Of a stretch of DNA of 40,159 nt, positions 12,257 to 22,219 are shown piece after piece (within the stretch, counting starts at the first letter, position 1; each line of letters starts with the position of its first letter). The position numbers and the translations under genes were made by a program. Source of the stretch: Streptomyces palmae (GTDB lineage: Bacteria; Actinomycetota; Actinomycetes; Streptomycetales; Streptomycetaceae); assembly GCF_004684805.1 (NCBI RefSeq), contig NZ_SRID01000018.1, positions 1 to 40,159 on the forward strand, in the 5' to 3' direction. The notes under the pieces were generated by a model, which saw only the letters and a program-made list of their open reading frames with translations, had not been told where the DNA came from and did no database searches.

Positions 12257-12264
12257 CAGCGACC

Positions 12265-12306
12265 GAGGGGGACGCCGGCTCGCACACCGCGACCGGCGTC
12301 CCCCTC
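12265..12306 (+). terminator. Hairpin between carB and pyrD
   Basis: A perfect 14-bp stem (12265-12278 with 12293-12306) with a 14-nt loop starts 8 nt after the carB stop. There is no T-run, so it may reduce rather than stop transcription into pyrD, or mark an mRNA processing point. Confidence 0.6.
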
Positions 12307-12348
12307 CGTGCGAGCCCCCACCCCTCCGCGCAGAAAGCCCCCATCCGT

Positions 12349-13452
<1,104 letters not shown>

Positions 13453-13477
13453 GGTTCCGTCTTGTGTGGACGCCGGT

Positions 13478-13530
13478 GGCACTGCGCTGTGCCAGCCCTC
13501 CTCCAAGCACTTCGTGCAGGGGGGACCCCC
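13478..13530. repeat. Compound palindromic intergenic element, pyrD-pyrF gap
   Basis: Three small inverted repeats stand in a row: GGCAC(6)GTGCC at 13478-13493, GCAC(3)GTGC at 13507-13517, and GGGGG(A)CCCCC at 13520-13530. The string GTGCAGGGGGGACCCCC resembles a family of dispersed intergenic repeats that I have seen often in Streptomyces genomes. Only one copy is present in this window, so dispersal cannot be shown here. Confidence 0.5.
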
Positions 13531-13563
13531 AACCCCACCCCGGGCACTCCGCATCGCCGACAC

Positions 13564-13595
13564 AACGATCTCCCACGGCATTAACGATCTCCCAC
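13564..13595 (+). repeat. 13-bp direct repeat before pyrF
   Basis: AACGATCTCCCAC occurs at 13564-13576 and again at 13583-13595, a 19-bp period, ending 6 bp before the pyrF Shine-Dalgarno. It could be a protein- or RNA-binding site or a simple duplication. Confidence 0.6.
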
Positions 13596-13614
13596 AGCTT
13601 TGGAGGGTCCTTCC

Positions 13615-14466
13615 GTGACTGACGCCCCCGTTCCCTTCGGCGCGCGGCTGCGCGCCGCCATGGACACCCGCGGGCCGCTGTGCGTCGGCATCGACCCGCA
13701 CGCCTCGCTGCTGGCCGACTGGGGCCTGGGCGAGGACATCGCGGGCCTGGAGCGCTTCACCCGCACCGTGGTCGAGGCGCTGGCCGAGCGGGTGGCCGTG
13801 CTCAAGCCGCAGTCCGCCTTCTTCGAGCGCTTCGGCTCCCGGGGCGTCGCGGTGCTGGAGCGCGCGGTCGCCGACGCGCGGTCGGCCGGGGCCCTGGTGC
13901 TGATGGACGCCAAGCGCGGCGACATCGGCTCCACCATGGCCGCGTACGCCGCGACCTATCTGGACCCGGCCTCCCCGCTGTTCTCGGACGCCGTCACGGT
14001 CAGCCCCTACCTGGGCTTCGGCTCGCTGCGCCCGGCCCTGGACCTGGCGCGGCGGCACGGTTCGGGCGTCTTCGTGCTGGCCCTGACCTCCAACCCGGAG
14101 GGCGCCGAGGTGCAGCACGCGGTGCGCGCCGACGGCAGCACGGTGGGGGCCACCATGCTGGAGCGGCTGCGCGAGGAGAACGAGCCGGAGGTCCGGGCGG
14201 GCACGCTGGGCTCCTTCGGGGCGGTCGTGGGAGCCACGCTGGGCGACCTGTCCGCGTACGACCTGGCGATCGGCGGGCCGCTGCTCGCCCCGGGCATCGG
14301 CGCCCAGGGGGCGACCCCCGCGGACCTGCCCCGGGTGTTCGGCGCCGCGGTCCGCGAGGTGGTGCCGAACGTCAGCCGGGGGGTGCTCCGGCACGGTCCG
14401 GACGCGGCCAGCCTGGTGGCCGCCGCGGAGCGTTTCGCCGAGGAAGTGCGCGCTGCGGCCGGATAA
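13615..14466 (+). CDS. pyrF: Orotidine 5'-phosphate decarboxylase (long, mycobacterial type)
   Basis: Encodes 283 aa of the longer type 2 OMP decarboxylase, the last step to UMP. The catalytic Asp-Lys-Asp array is in LMDAKRGDIGS (D98, K100, D103). CVGIDPH near the start and VSPYLGFGSL are further family motifs. The GTG start at 13615 has GGAGGG 7 nt upstream; a TTG five codons earlier would overlap that site and is rejected. No pyrE is in the window. A strong terminator follows. Confidence 0.95.
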   Translation: MTDAPVPFGARLRAAMDTRGPLCVGIDPHASLLADWGLGEDIAGLERFTRTVVEALAERVAVLKPQSAFFERFGSRGVAVLERAVADARSAGALVLMDAKRGDIGSTMAAYAATYLDPASPLFSDAVTVSPYLGFGSLRPALDLARRHGSGVFVLALTSNPEGAEVQHAVRADGSTVGATMLERLREENEPEVRAGTLGSFGAVVGATLGDLSAYDLAIGGPLLAPGIGAQGATPADLPRVFGAAVREVVPNVSRGVLRHGPDAASLVAAAERFAEEVRAAAG

Positions 14467-14484
14467 CCCGGCCACTTTGCCCTG

Positions 14485-14520
14485 AAAAGTCCTGGTCGAT
14501 CGAGTCTGACCAGGACTTTT
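14485..14520 (+). terminator. Rho-independent terminator after pyrF
   Basis: A perfect 13-bp stem (14485-14497 with 14508-14520), a 10-nt loop and a TTTT tract make this the most classical terminator in the window. It ends the pyr operon. Confidence 0.93.
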
Positions 14521-14540
14521 CCTCTGTTCTCGCTGACTGG

Positions 14541-14556
14541 AGCGGCCATGGCCGCT
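14541..14556. promoter_or_regulatory. 16-bp perfect palindrome upstream of sIHF
   Basis: AGCGGCCATGGCCGCT is self-complementary over its full length. It lies 39 bp upstream of the candidate -35 of sIHF, a fitting place for a regulator. No known binding consensus is recognised. Confidence 0.4.
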
Positions 14557-14594
14557 AGTCTCCGTGACGAGCGGTCGCGCAAGCGCGTTGCGCG

Positions 14595-14623
14595 TTGCTC
14601 CCCAGGTGAGGGGCGACTAGGTT
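14595..14623 (+). promoter_or_regulatory. Candidate sIHF promoter
   Basis: TTGCTC (14595-14600), a 17-nt spacer and TAGGTT (14618-14623) fit a HrdB-type promoter. This would give a leader of about 40 nt. Confidence 0.55.
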
Positions 14624-14670
14624 CCTCACCGGTCCATATCCGACAGTTCGACATCCGAGGTGACGTAGGC

Positions 14671-14994
14671 GTGGCTCTTCCGCCCCTTACCCCTGAACAG
14701 CGCGCAGCCGCGCTCGAAAAGGCCGCCGCGGCTCGCCGGGAGCGCGCCGAGGTCAAGAATCGGCTCAAGCACTCCGGCGCCTCCCTGCACGAGGTCATCA
14801 AGCAGGGCCAGGAGAACGATGTGATCGGCAAGATGAAGGTGAGCGCCCTGCTCGAATCCCTGCCGGGCGTGGGCAAGGTCCGCGCCAAGCAGATCATGGA
14901 GCGGCTCGGCATCTCCGAGAGCCGCCGGGTGCGCGGTCTCGGTTCCAACCAGATCGCCTCGCTCGAGCGAGAGTTCGGCGGCGGCGCCGCCTGA
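14671..14994 (+). CDS. sihF: Streptomyces integration host factor-like nucleoid protein sIHF
   Basis: Encodes 107 aa. sIHF is the actinobacterial nucleoid-associated protein (mIHF in mycobacteria) and is unrelated to proteobacterial IHF. An N-terminal helix rich in Ala, Glu and Arg (residues ~8-45) is followed by a helix-two-turn-helix body with the hairpin-like [19 protein letters not shown] and the C-terminal [18 protein letters not shown]. It bends DNA, affects topoisomerase activity, and its loss impairs sporulation and antibiotic output in S. coelicolor. The GTG at 14671 gives the family start [11 protein letters not shown]; a longer frame from 14548 crosses the promoter. Confidence 0.95.
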   Translation: MALPPLTPEQRAAALEKAAAARRERAEVKNRLKHSGASLHEVIKQGQENDVIGKMKVSALLESLPGVGKVRAKQIMERLGISESRRVRGLGSNQIASLEREFGGGAA

Positions 14995-15020
14995 CGTTTC
15001 CAGGCACCCTCGGGAACCTG

Positions 15021-15026
15021 GATAAT
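15021..15026 (+). promoter_or_regulatory. -10 hexamer of gmk (leaderless spacing)
   Basis: GATAAT stands 6 nt before the gmk ATG, and there is no Shine-Dalgarno in the 38-bp gap. Transcription would start at or next to the A of the start codon. Confidence 0.5.
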
Positions 15027-15032
15027 CGCAGC

Positions 15033-15632
15033 ATGAGTACTACGGTCTCCCGGGGGACGGAAGCCCCCGTTCCCCCGGCCAGACGCCCGCGGCTGACCGT
15101 GCTCTCCGGCCCCTCCGGGGTCGGCAAGAGCACGGTCGTCGCGCATCTGCGCAAGGCACATCCCGAGGTCTGGCTCTCGGTCTCCGCCACCACCCGCACG
15201 CCGCGACCCGGCGAGCGGGACGGCGTCCAGTACCACTTCGTCGACGACGAGGTCTTCGACAAGCTCATCGCCAACGGCGAGCTGCTGGAGTGGGCCGAGT
15301 TCGCGGGCAACCGCTACGGCACCCCGCGGGAGGCCGTCCAGCAGCGCCTGGAGAAGGGCGAGCCGGTCCTGCTGGAGATCGATCTGCAGGGCGCCCGGCA
15401 GGTCCGGGAATCGATGCCCGAGGCGCAGCTGGTCTTCCTGGCCCCGCCCAGCTGGGACGAGCTGGTCCGCCGCCTGACCGGCCGCGGCACCGAGGCGCCG
15501 GACGTGATCGAGCGCCGGCTGGCCGCCGCCAAGGTCGAGCTGGCCGCGGAGCCCGAGTTCGACCAGACCCTGGTCAACACCTCCGTCGAGGACGTAGCGG
15601 CCGAGCTGCTAGCCTTGATGGGAATTGTTTGA
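15033..15632 (+). CDS. gmk: Guanylate kinase
   Basis: Encodes 199 aa. It phosphorylates GMP to GDP with ATP. The P-loop is GPSGVGKST (residues 26-34). The GMP-binding segment includes [21 protein letters not shown], quoted here by its core TTRTPRPGE, and later [13 protein letters not shown]. The lid region contains RLTGRGTE. The first ~20 residues are a short variable extension. The sIHF-gmk-rpoZ order is conserved in actinobacteria. Confidence 0.96.
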   Translation: MSTTVSRGTEAPVPPARRPRLTVLSGPSGVGKSTVVAHLRKAHPEVWLSVSATTRTPRPGERDGVQYHFVDDEVFDKLIANGELLEWAEFAGNRYGTPREAVQQRLEKGEPVLLEIDLQGARQVRESMPEAQLVFLAPPSWDELVRRLTGRGTEAPDVIERRLAAAKVELAAEPEFDQTLVNTSVEDVAAELLALMGIV

Positions 15633-15657
15633 TCTTTTTCCTGATAGATCCCCCTGG

Positions 15658-15705
15658 TGGATCCGCTGATCCCCTGGTCTGCTGATCCCCTGATCCACTG
15701 ATCCC
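15658..15705 (+). repeat. Degenerate 8-bp tandem repeat between gmk and rpoZ
   Basis: Six octamers stand head to tail with consensus CTGATCCC: TGGATCCG, CTGATCCC, CTGGTCTG, CTGATCCC, CTGATCCA, CTGATCCC. Three copies are exact. The rest of the 105-bp gap shows only the weak rpoZ ribosome-binding region. Confidence 0.75.
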
Positions 15706-15737
15706 CCCATTCTCCATTCGGAAGGCTGAGGCAGAGA

Positions 15738-16010
15738 GTGTCCTCTTCCATCACCGCGCCCGAGGGCATCATCAACCCGCCGATTGATGAGCTGCTCGAG
15801 GCTACGGACTCGAAGTACAGCCTCGTGATCTACGCCGCCAAGCGCGCGCGCCAGATCAACGCGTACTACTCGCAGCTCGGCGAGGGCCTGCTGGAGTACG
15901 TCGGTCCGCTGGTGGACACCCACGTCCACGAGAAGCCGCTCTCCATCGCGCTGCGCGAGATCAACGCGGGGCTGCTGACCTCGGAGGCCATCGAGAGCCC
16001 GGCCTCCTGA
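15738..16010 (+). CDS. rpoZ: RNA polymerase omega subunit
   Basis: Encodes 90 aa, the usual size. Omega wraps the C-terminus of beta-prime and helps RNA polymerase assembly. Conserved segments are the N-terminal [20 protein letters not shown], the short helix [12 protein letters not shown], and the C-terminal [15 protein letters not shown]. In Streptomyces omega also affects development and antibiotic production. The GTG start follows a purine-rich AGGCAGAGA. A 12-bp hairpin ends the gene. Confidence 0.96.
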   Translation: MSSSITAPEGIINPPIDELLEATDSKYSLVIYAAKRARQINAYYSQLGEGLLEYVGPLVDTHVHEKPLSIALREINAGLLTSEAIESPAS

Positions 16011-16043
16011 GGCCAGGCCGCGACGGCCGCTGATCTGTCATCC

Positions 16044-16073
16044 CGGGCCCGGCAGTAGCATCTGCCGGGCCCG
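16044..16073 (+). terminator. Terminator after rpoZ
   Basis: A perfect 12-bp GC stem (16044-16055 with 16062-16073) with the 6-nt loop TAGCAT. There is no T-run, as is common in Streptomyces. Confidence 0.75.
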
Positions 16074-16162
16074 AGGTGTGCCGTGGGCAAGGGCCCCGCG
16101 GGTGGCGCGGCGCGCGTGCCGCAGCATGGAGTCGTACAGACGACGGCGTGGGAGAGCGAGCG

Positions 16163-17371
16163 ATGGACAAGCCGAAGGTCGTCCTGGGAGTCAGCGGCGG
16201 GATCGCCGCCTACAAGGCGTGCGAGCTGCTGCGCCGTCTGACGGAGTCCGGGCACGAGGTACGGGTGGTGCCCACCGCCTCGGCCCTGCACTTCGTCGGC
16301 GAGGCGACCTGGGCCGCGCTGTCCGGGCAGAGCGCCGCCACCGAGGTGTGGGAGAGCGTGCACGAGGTCCCGCACGTGCGCATCGGGCAGGGCGCCGACC
16401 TGGTGGTGGTCGCCCCGGCCACCGCCGACATGCTCGCCAAGGCCGCCCACGGCCTCGCCGACGACCTGCTCACCAACACCCTGCTCACCGCGCGCTGCCC
16501 GGTGGTCTTCGCGCCCGCCATGCACACCGAGATGTGGGAGCACCCGGCCACCCAGGAGAACGTCGCCGCCCTGCGCCGCCGCGGCGCCGTGGTCATCGAG
16601 CCCGCCGTGGGCCGACTCACCGGGGTGGACACCGGCAAGGGCCGGCTGCCCGACCCGGCGGAGATCTTCGAGGTCTGCCGCCGGGTGCTCGCCCGGGGCG
16701 AGCGGGCCACCACCCCGGACCTGGCCGGCCGCCATGTGGTGGTCAGCGCCGGCGGCACCCGGGAACCGCTGGACCCCGTCCGCTTCCTGGGCAACCGCTC
16801 CTCCGGCAAGCAGGGCTACGCGCTGGCCCGCGCCGCGGTGGCGCGCGGGGCCAGGGTGACCTTGGTCTCCGCCAACAGCGAGCTGCCCGACCCGGCCGGC
16901 GCCGATGTGGTCAAGGTGGGCACGGCGGTGCAGCTGCGGGAGGCGGTGCTCAAGGCGGCGGCCGACGCCGACGCGGTGGTGATGGCCGCCGCGGTCGCCG
17001 ACTTCCGCCCCGCCCGGTACGTCACCGGCAAGATCAAGAAGCGTGACGGGGTGGAGCCCGAGCCCATCGCCCTGGTGCGTAATCCGGACATTCTCGCCGA
17101 GATCTCGGCAGAGCGGGCCCGCCCCGGGCAGGTGGTGGTCGGTTTCGCCGCCGAGACCGACGATGTTTTGGCCAATGGTCGCGCCAAGCTCGCCCGCAAG
17201 GGCTGCGATCTCCTGGTGGTCAACGAGGTGGGGGAGCGCAAGACCTTCGGCGCGGCCGAGAGCGAGGCGGTGGTACTGGCCGCCGACGGAACCGAGACGC
17301 CGGTGCCGTACGGCCCCAAGGAGGCGCTGGCCGACACCGTGTGGGACCTGGTGCTCCCGCGTCTGGCCTGA
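16163..17371 (+). CDS. coaBC: Bifunctional phosphopantothenoylcysteine decarboxylase / phosphopantothenate-cysteine ligase
   Basis: Encodes 402 aa and makes 4'-phosphopantetheine for coenzyme A. The N-terminal CoaC flavodomain (1-~190) begins VVLGVSGGIAAYKACELLRR and has the His of VPHVRIGQGADL and the PAMHTEMW substrate clamp. The C-terminal CoaB domain (~195-402) has the Rossmann-like VVVSAGGTREPLDPVRFLGN, SSGKQGYALA and the dimer-loop lysines in GKIKKRDG. I chose the ATG at 16163 because homologues begin there; the longer frame from 16076 crosses the rpoZ terminator region. Confidence 0.96.
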   Translation: MDKPKVVLGVSGGIAAYKACELLRRLTESGHEVRVVPTASALHFVGEATWAALSGQSAATEVWESVHEVPHVRIGQGADLVVVAPATADMLAKAAHGLADDLLTNTLLTARCPVVFAPAMHTEMWEHPATQENVAALRRRGAVVIEPAVGRLTGVDTGKGRLPDPAEIFEVCRRVLARGERATTPDLAGRHVVVSAGGTREPLDPVRFLGNRSSGKQGYALARAAVARGARVTLVSANSELPDPAGADVVKVGTAVQLREAVLKAAADADAVVMAAAVADFRPARYVTGKIKKRDGVEPEPIALVRNPDILAEISAERARPGQVVVGFAAETDDVLANGRAKLARKGCDLLVVNEVGERKTFGAAESEAVVLAADGTETPVPYGPKEALADTVWDLVLPRLA

Positions 17372-17773
17372 CCTGCGCCAGCGCCGGGCCACCGGCGGCG
17401 CCCGGGCGGGGTGCGGCGGCCCGGCGGCCCGGGGCCGCGCGCCCGGGCGGTCCGGCCGGGTACCCCGTACGGGCTCGGTCCTCCCCCGTACGGGCTCGGT
17501 CCGGCCCACCGATCGCCTCCTGGCCGCATATGGCTCCGGCACTGTTCTGTCCAGATCGAAACCGGACCACTGCCGGTTGCCGCCCCCCTACCCAGCGCGG
17601 TCGAAACGCGGTCGTTGAGGGTATGGTCCTGATCACGGCACGCCCGTTCTTCGAGACGGAATGCCCGACCGGTGGAAACGCCGGATAAACTGGCCCAGGA
17701 ACCGAGCCGGGCGCAGCCCCCGGACGGTTCCAGCCATGAACAGCCAGCAGCCGCTGCAACCCCAGGGAGCGAT
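17372..17773 (+). promoter_or_regulatory. metK upstream region
   Basis: This 402-bp gap has no gene I can support. It holds a pair of 18-bp repeats (listed separately), a TAnnnT hexamer TAAACT at 17686-17691 that may be the metK -10, and the metK Shine-Dalgarno GGGAG (17765-17769). I looked for a SAM riboswitch and found no SAM-I, SAM-II or SAM-IV core that I could recognise. Confidence 0.4.
17464..17502. repeat. Two perfect 18-bp direct repeats upstream of metK
   Basis: CCCGTACGGGCTCGGTCC occurs at 17464-17481 and 17485-17502. The period is 21 bp, about two helical turns, so both copies face the same side of the DNA. Each copy begins with the 10-bp palindrome CCCGTACGGG, which suggests a dimeric regulator binding twice. 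Confidence 0.75.
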
Positions 17774-18982
17774 GTGTCCCGCCGCCTCTTCACCTCGGAG
17801 TCCGTGACCGAGGGCCACCCCGACAAGATCGCCGATCAGATCAGCGACACGATCCTCGACGCGCTCCTGAAGGAGGACCCGACCTCCCGGGTCGCCGTCG
17901 AGACGCTGATCACCACCGGCCTGGTGCACGTGGCCGGCGAGGTCACGACCAAGGCCTACGCCCCGATCGCCACGCTGGTGCGCAACAAGATCCTGGAGAT
18001 CGGCTACGACTCGTCGAAGAAGGGCTTCGACGGCGCCTCCTGCGGCGTCTCGGTGTCCATCGGCTCCCAGTCCGCGGACATCGCCCAGGGTGTGGACACC
18101 GCCTACGAGAGCCGGGTCGAGGGCGACGACGACGAGCTCGACCGGCAGGGTGCGGGCGACCAGGGCCTGATGTTCGGCTACGCCTGCGACGAGACCCCCG
18201 AGCTGATGCCGCTGCCGATCAACCTGGCGCACCGGCTCTCCCGCCGGCTCTCCGAGGTCCGCAAGAACGGCACCATCCCCTACCTGCGCCCGGACGGCAA
18301 GACCCAGGTCACCATCGAGTACGACGGCAACAAGGCGGTCCGCCTGGACACCGTCGTGGTCTCCTCGCAGCACGCCTCGGACATCGACCTGGACTCGCTG
18401 CTCGCCCCCGACATCCGCGAGTTCGTCGTGGAGCACGTCCTCAAGGAGCTCCTGGAGGACGGCATCAAGCTGGACACCGACGGCTACCGGCTGCTGGTGA
18501 ACCCGACCGGCCGCTTCGAGATCGGCGGCCCGATGGGTGACGCCGGCCTCACCGGCCGCAAGATCATCATCGACACCTACGGCGGCATGGCCCGCCACGG
18601 TGGCGGCGCCTTCTCCGGCAAGGACCCGTCCAAGGTCGACCGCTCGGCCGCCTACGCCATGCGCTGGGTCGCCAAGAACGTCGTCGCCGCGGGCCTCGCC
18701 GCCCGCTGCGAGGTCCAGGTCGCCTACGCCATCGGCAAGGCCGAGCCGGTCGGCCTGTTCGTGGAGACCTTCGGCACCGCCACCGTGGACGCCGAGAAGA
18801 TCGAGCAGGCCATCAGCCAGGTCTTCGACCTCCGCCCGGCCGCGATCATCCGCGACCTGGACCTGCTCCGCCCGATCTACGCCCAGACCGCCGCGTACGG
18901 GCACTTCGGCCGCGAGCTGCCCGACTTCACCTGGGAGCGCACCGACCGCGTGGAGGCGCTGCGGGCCGCCGTGGGCCTGTAG
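17774..18982 (+). CDS. metK: S-adenosylmethionine synthetase
   Basis: Encodes 402 aa from the GTG at 17774 (start [20 protein letters not shown]), the normal family length; the frame stays open 34 codons further upstream but this lacks family support. It makes SAM from methionine and ATP. Seen motifs are GHPDK (residues 14-18), the ATP/Mg loop [12 protein letters not shown], and the glycine-rich [23 protein letters not shown] supply affects antibiotic production in Streptomyces. Confidence 0.97.
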   Translation: MSRRLFTSESVTEGHPDKIADQISDTILDALLKEDPTSRVAVETLITTGLVHVAGEVTTKAYAPIATLVRNKILEIGYDSSKKGFDGASCGVSVSIGSQSADIAQGVDTAYESRVEGDDDELDRQGAGDQGLMFGYACDETPELMPLPINLAHRLSRRLSEVRKNGTIPYLRPDGKTQVTIEYDGNKAVRLDTVVVSSQHASDIDLDSLLAPDIREFVVEHVLKELLEDGIKLDTDGYRLLVNPTGRFEIGGPMGDAGLTGRKIIIDTYGGMARHGGGAFSGKDPSKVDRSAAYAMRWVAKNVVAAGLAARCEVQVAYAIGKAEPVGLFVETFGTATVDAEKIEQAISQVFDLRPAAIIRDLDLLRPIYAQTAAYGHFGRELPDFTWERTDRVEALRAAVGL

Positions 18983-19005
18983 GTCCCGGCCCCACCGGCA
19001 CCATT

Positions 19006-19046
19006 CGTCCACGACCCCGGACCGCCACGGTCCGGGGTCGTGGACG
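19006..19046. terminator. Terminator after metK
   Basis: A perfect 18-bp stem (19006-19023 with 19029-19046) with the 5-nt loop GCCAC, 24 nt after the metK stop codon. Confidence 0.88.
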
Positions 19047-19078
19047 TCACCGGGCCCGGCGCTGTCCGTGGTCTCTGG

Positions 19079-19084
19079 TAGGAC
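19079..19084 (+). promoter_or_regulatory. -10-like hexamer of priA (leaderless spacing)
   Basis: TAGGAC stands 7 nt before the priA GTG. No Shine-Dalgarno is seen, and the metK terminator lies upstream, so priA needs its own promoter. Confidence 0.4.
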
Positions 19085-19091
19085 TGAAACC

Positions 19092-21263
19092 GTGAGCAGC
19101 GAGCACGGTCAGAACAAGCCCCCGGCGCCGACCCCGCCGGGGGGCGAGCAGCTCGCGCTCATCCGGGACACGGTGCGCAAGGCCAAGGTGCCCCGGGCCA
19201 AGCCGCGCACCTGGCGCGGCGCGGCCCTGGCCGAGCGGCTGCCGGTGGCCCGGGTGCTGGTCGACAAGGGCCCGGTCCACCTGGACAAACTCTGGGACTA
19301 CGCGGTCCCCGCCGAGCTGGACGCGGACGCCCGGCCCGGAGTGCGGGTGCGGGTCCGCTTCGGGGCCGGCGCCGGGAACGTACGGGAGGGGCGCCGGGAG
19401 GGCGGCGGGCTGCTCGACGGATACATCGTCGAGCGGGTCGCCGAGACCGACTACAAGGGGCCGCTGGCCGCCATCGCCCAGGTCCTCTCACCGGAGCCGG
19501 TGCTCTCACCGGCGCTGCTCGCCCTGTGCCGGGCGGTCGCCGACCGGTACGCGGGATCGCTCGCCGACGTGCTCCAGCTGGCCATCCCACCGCGCAGCGC
19601 CCGTGCCGAGACGGCGTCCCCGACGCCCGCGCTGCCCCCGCCCCCGCGCCCCGAACCGGGCAGCTGGACCCGGTACCCGGCCGGCCCGGGATTCCTCGAC
19701 GCGCTGGCCCGCGGGGGCACCCCCCGCGCGGTGTGGACCGCGCTGCCCGGCCCGCACTGGCCGACCGAGCTGGCCACCGTGATCGCCGCCACCCTGGCCT
19801 CCGGGCGGGGCGCGCTGGCGGTGCTGCCCGACGGGCGGTCCGCGGCACGGGTGGACGCCGCGCTGACCGCGTTGCTCGGCCCCGGCCGGCACACCCTGCT
19901 GACCGCCGACGCCGGGCCGCACGAGCGCTACCGGCGCTGGCTGGCGGTCCGCCGGGGCTCGGTGCGTGCCGTGGTGGGCACCCGGGCCGCCATGTTCGCC
20001 CCGGTCCAGGACCTGGGCCTGGTCGCCATCTGGGACGACGGGGACTCCAGCCACAGCGACGACAACGCCCCCCGGCCGCACGCCCGGGACGTGCTGCTGC
20101 TGCGCGCGGTGCAGGAGCGCACCGGCTTCCTCGCCGGCGACCTCAGCCGCACCGTGGAGACCGCCCAGCTGCTGGAGAACGGCTGGGCGCTGCCCCTGGA
20201 GGCGGGCCGCGAGCAGGTCCGGGCCGCCGCGCCGCTGGTGCGTACCGTCTCCGACGGCGACCTGGCGCGCGACCCGGCGGCGCGCGCCGCTCGGCTGCCC
20301 TCGCTGGGCTGGCGCGCCCTGCGCGAGGGGCTGCTGCGCGGCCCGGTGCTGGTCCAGGTGCCGCGCCGCGGCTACGTACCCCGGCTGGCCTGCGAGCGCT
20401 GCCGGGAGCCGGCCCGCTGCCCGCACTGTGTCGGGCCGCTGGAGGCCGCCGACGCCGACACCCTGCGCTGCGGATGGTGCGGCCGGGGCGCGCATCCCTG
20501 GCACTGCCCGTCCTGCGGCGGCAACCGGCTGCGGGCCACCGTCATCGGCGCCCGGCGCACCGCGGAGGAACTGGGCCGGGCCTTCCCCGGGATGCCGGTG
20601 CGCACCTCGGGCCGCGACCATGTGCTGGACGCCGTCCCGGACCAGCCCGCGCTGATCGTCGCCACCCCTGGGGCGGAGCCGGTCGCCGAGCACGGATACG
20701 CGGCGGCCCTGCTGCTGGACGGCTGGGCCCTGCTCGGCCGCCCCGACCTGCGCGCCGGGGAGGAGGCGCTGCGCCGCTGGCTGGACGCCGCGGCACTGGT
20801 GCGTCCGCAGGGCGAGGGCGGCGCGGTGGTGATCGTCGCCGAGCCGACACTCAGCCCGGTGCAGGCCCTGGTGCGATGGGATCCGGCCGGGTTCGCGGCG
20901 CGGGAGCTGGCGGAGCGCGCCCAGCTGGGCTTCCCCCCGGTCTCCCGGATGGCCTCGGTCTCCGGGCCGGCCTCGGCGGTCGCCGAGCTGCTGGAGAGCC
21001 TGGAACTGCCGCCGGACGCCGAGGTGCTGGGCCCGGTGCCGGTGCCCCCCGCCGAACAAGGCCGCCCGCGGCGCGCCGGCGAGACCCCCGCCAAGCGGGG
21101 CCGCCCGGAGCCGGAGGAGCCCTGGGAGCGGGCCCTGCTGCGGGTGCGCCCCGGCAGCGGCGCCGCCCTCGCCGCCGCGCTCAAGAGCGCCCAGGCGGCC
21201 CGGCTGGTCCGACGCGAGGGCCCACCGGTCCGGGTCCGGGTCGACCCGCCGGACATCGGCTGA
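19092..21263 (+). CDS. priA: Primosomal protein N' (PriA), helicase motifs degenerate
   Basis: Encodes 723 aa. PriA restarts stalled replication forks. The 3'-DNA-binding domain is present at residues ~55-150. The zinc-binding block has four CxxC pairs (CERC, CPHC, CGWC, CPSC; residues 434-475). The ATPase core is damaged: the region that should hold the Walker A GxGKT reads ALPGPHWPTELATVI (~217-231), and the DEEH box is replaced by WDDGDSSHSDD (~312). ATP hydrolysis and unwinding are therefore unlikely, while the DNA-binding and primosome-scaffold parts remain. Loss of these motifs is known in actinobacterial PriA. The GTG start is chosen by homology. Confidence 0.92.
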   Translation: MSSEHGQNKPPAPTPPGGEQLALIRDTVRKAKVPRAKPRTWRGAALAERLPVARVLVDKGPVHLDKLWDYAVPAELDADARPGVRVRVRFGAGAGNVREGRREGGGLLDGYIVERVAETDYKGPLAAIAQVLSPEPVLSPALLALCRAVADRYAGSLADVLQLAIPPRSARAETASPTPALPPPPRPEPGSWTRYPAGPGFLDALARGGTPRAVWTALPGPHWPTELATVIAATLASGRGALAVLPDGRSAARVDAALTALLGPGRHTLLTADAGPHERYRRWLAVRRGSVRAVVGTRAAMFAPVQDLGLVAIWDDGDSSHSDDNAPRPHARDVLLLRAVQERTGFLAGDLSRTVETAQLLENGWALPLEAGREQVRAAAPLVRTVSDGDLARDPAARAARLPSLGWRALREGLLRGPVLVQVPRRGYVPRLACERCREPARCPHCVGPLEAADADTLRCGWCGRGAHPWHCPSCGGNRLRATVIGARRTAEELGRAFPGMPVRTSGRDHVLDAVPDQPALIVATPGAEPVAEHGYAAALLLDGWALLGRPDLRAGEEALRRWLDAAALVRPQGEGGAVVIVAEPTLSPVQALVRWDPAGFAARELAERAQLGFPPVSRMASVSGPASAVAELLESLELPPDAEVLGPVPVPPAEQGRPRRAGETPAKRGRPEPEEPWERALLRVRPGSGAALAAALKSAQAARLVRREGPPVRVRVDPPDIG

Positions 21264-21313
21264 CGCACTGCGCCGGGGCCCTGCGGGCGCTCTGCGACCG
21301 GGGCACGGCCGGG

Positions 21314-22219
<906 letters not shown>

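Noticed and set aside
15658..15705. CRISPR-like array
   Set aside because: The unit is only 8 bp and has no spacers, so it is a plain tandem repeat.
17658..17691. SigR-type promoter (GGAAT) before metK
   Set aside because: No GTT stands 18-19 nt downstream of GGAAT at 17658-17662.
17372..17773. SAM riboswitch before metK
   Set aside because: I found no recognisable SAM-I, SAM-II or SAM-IV core. A covariance-model search would settle it.
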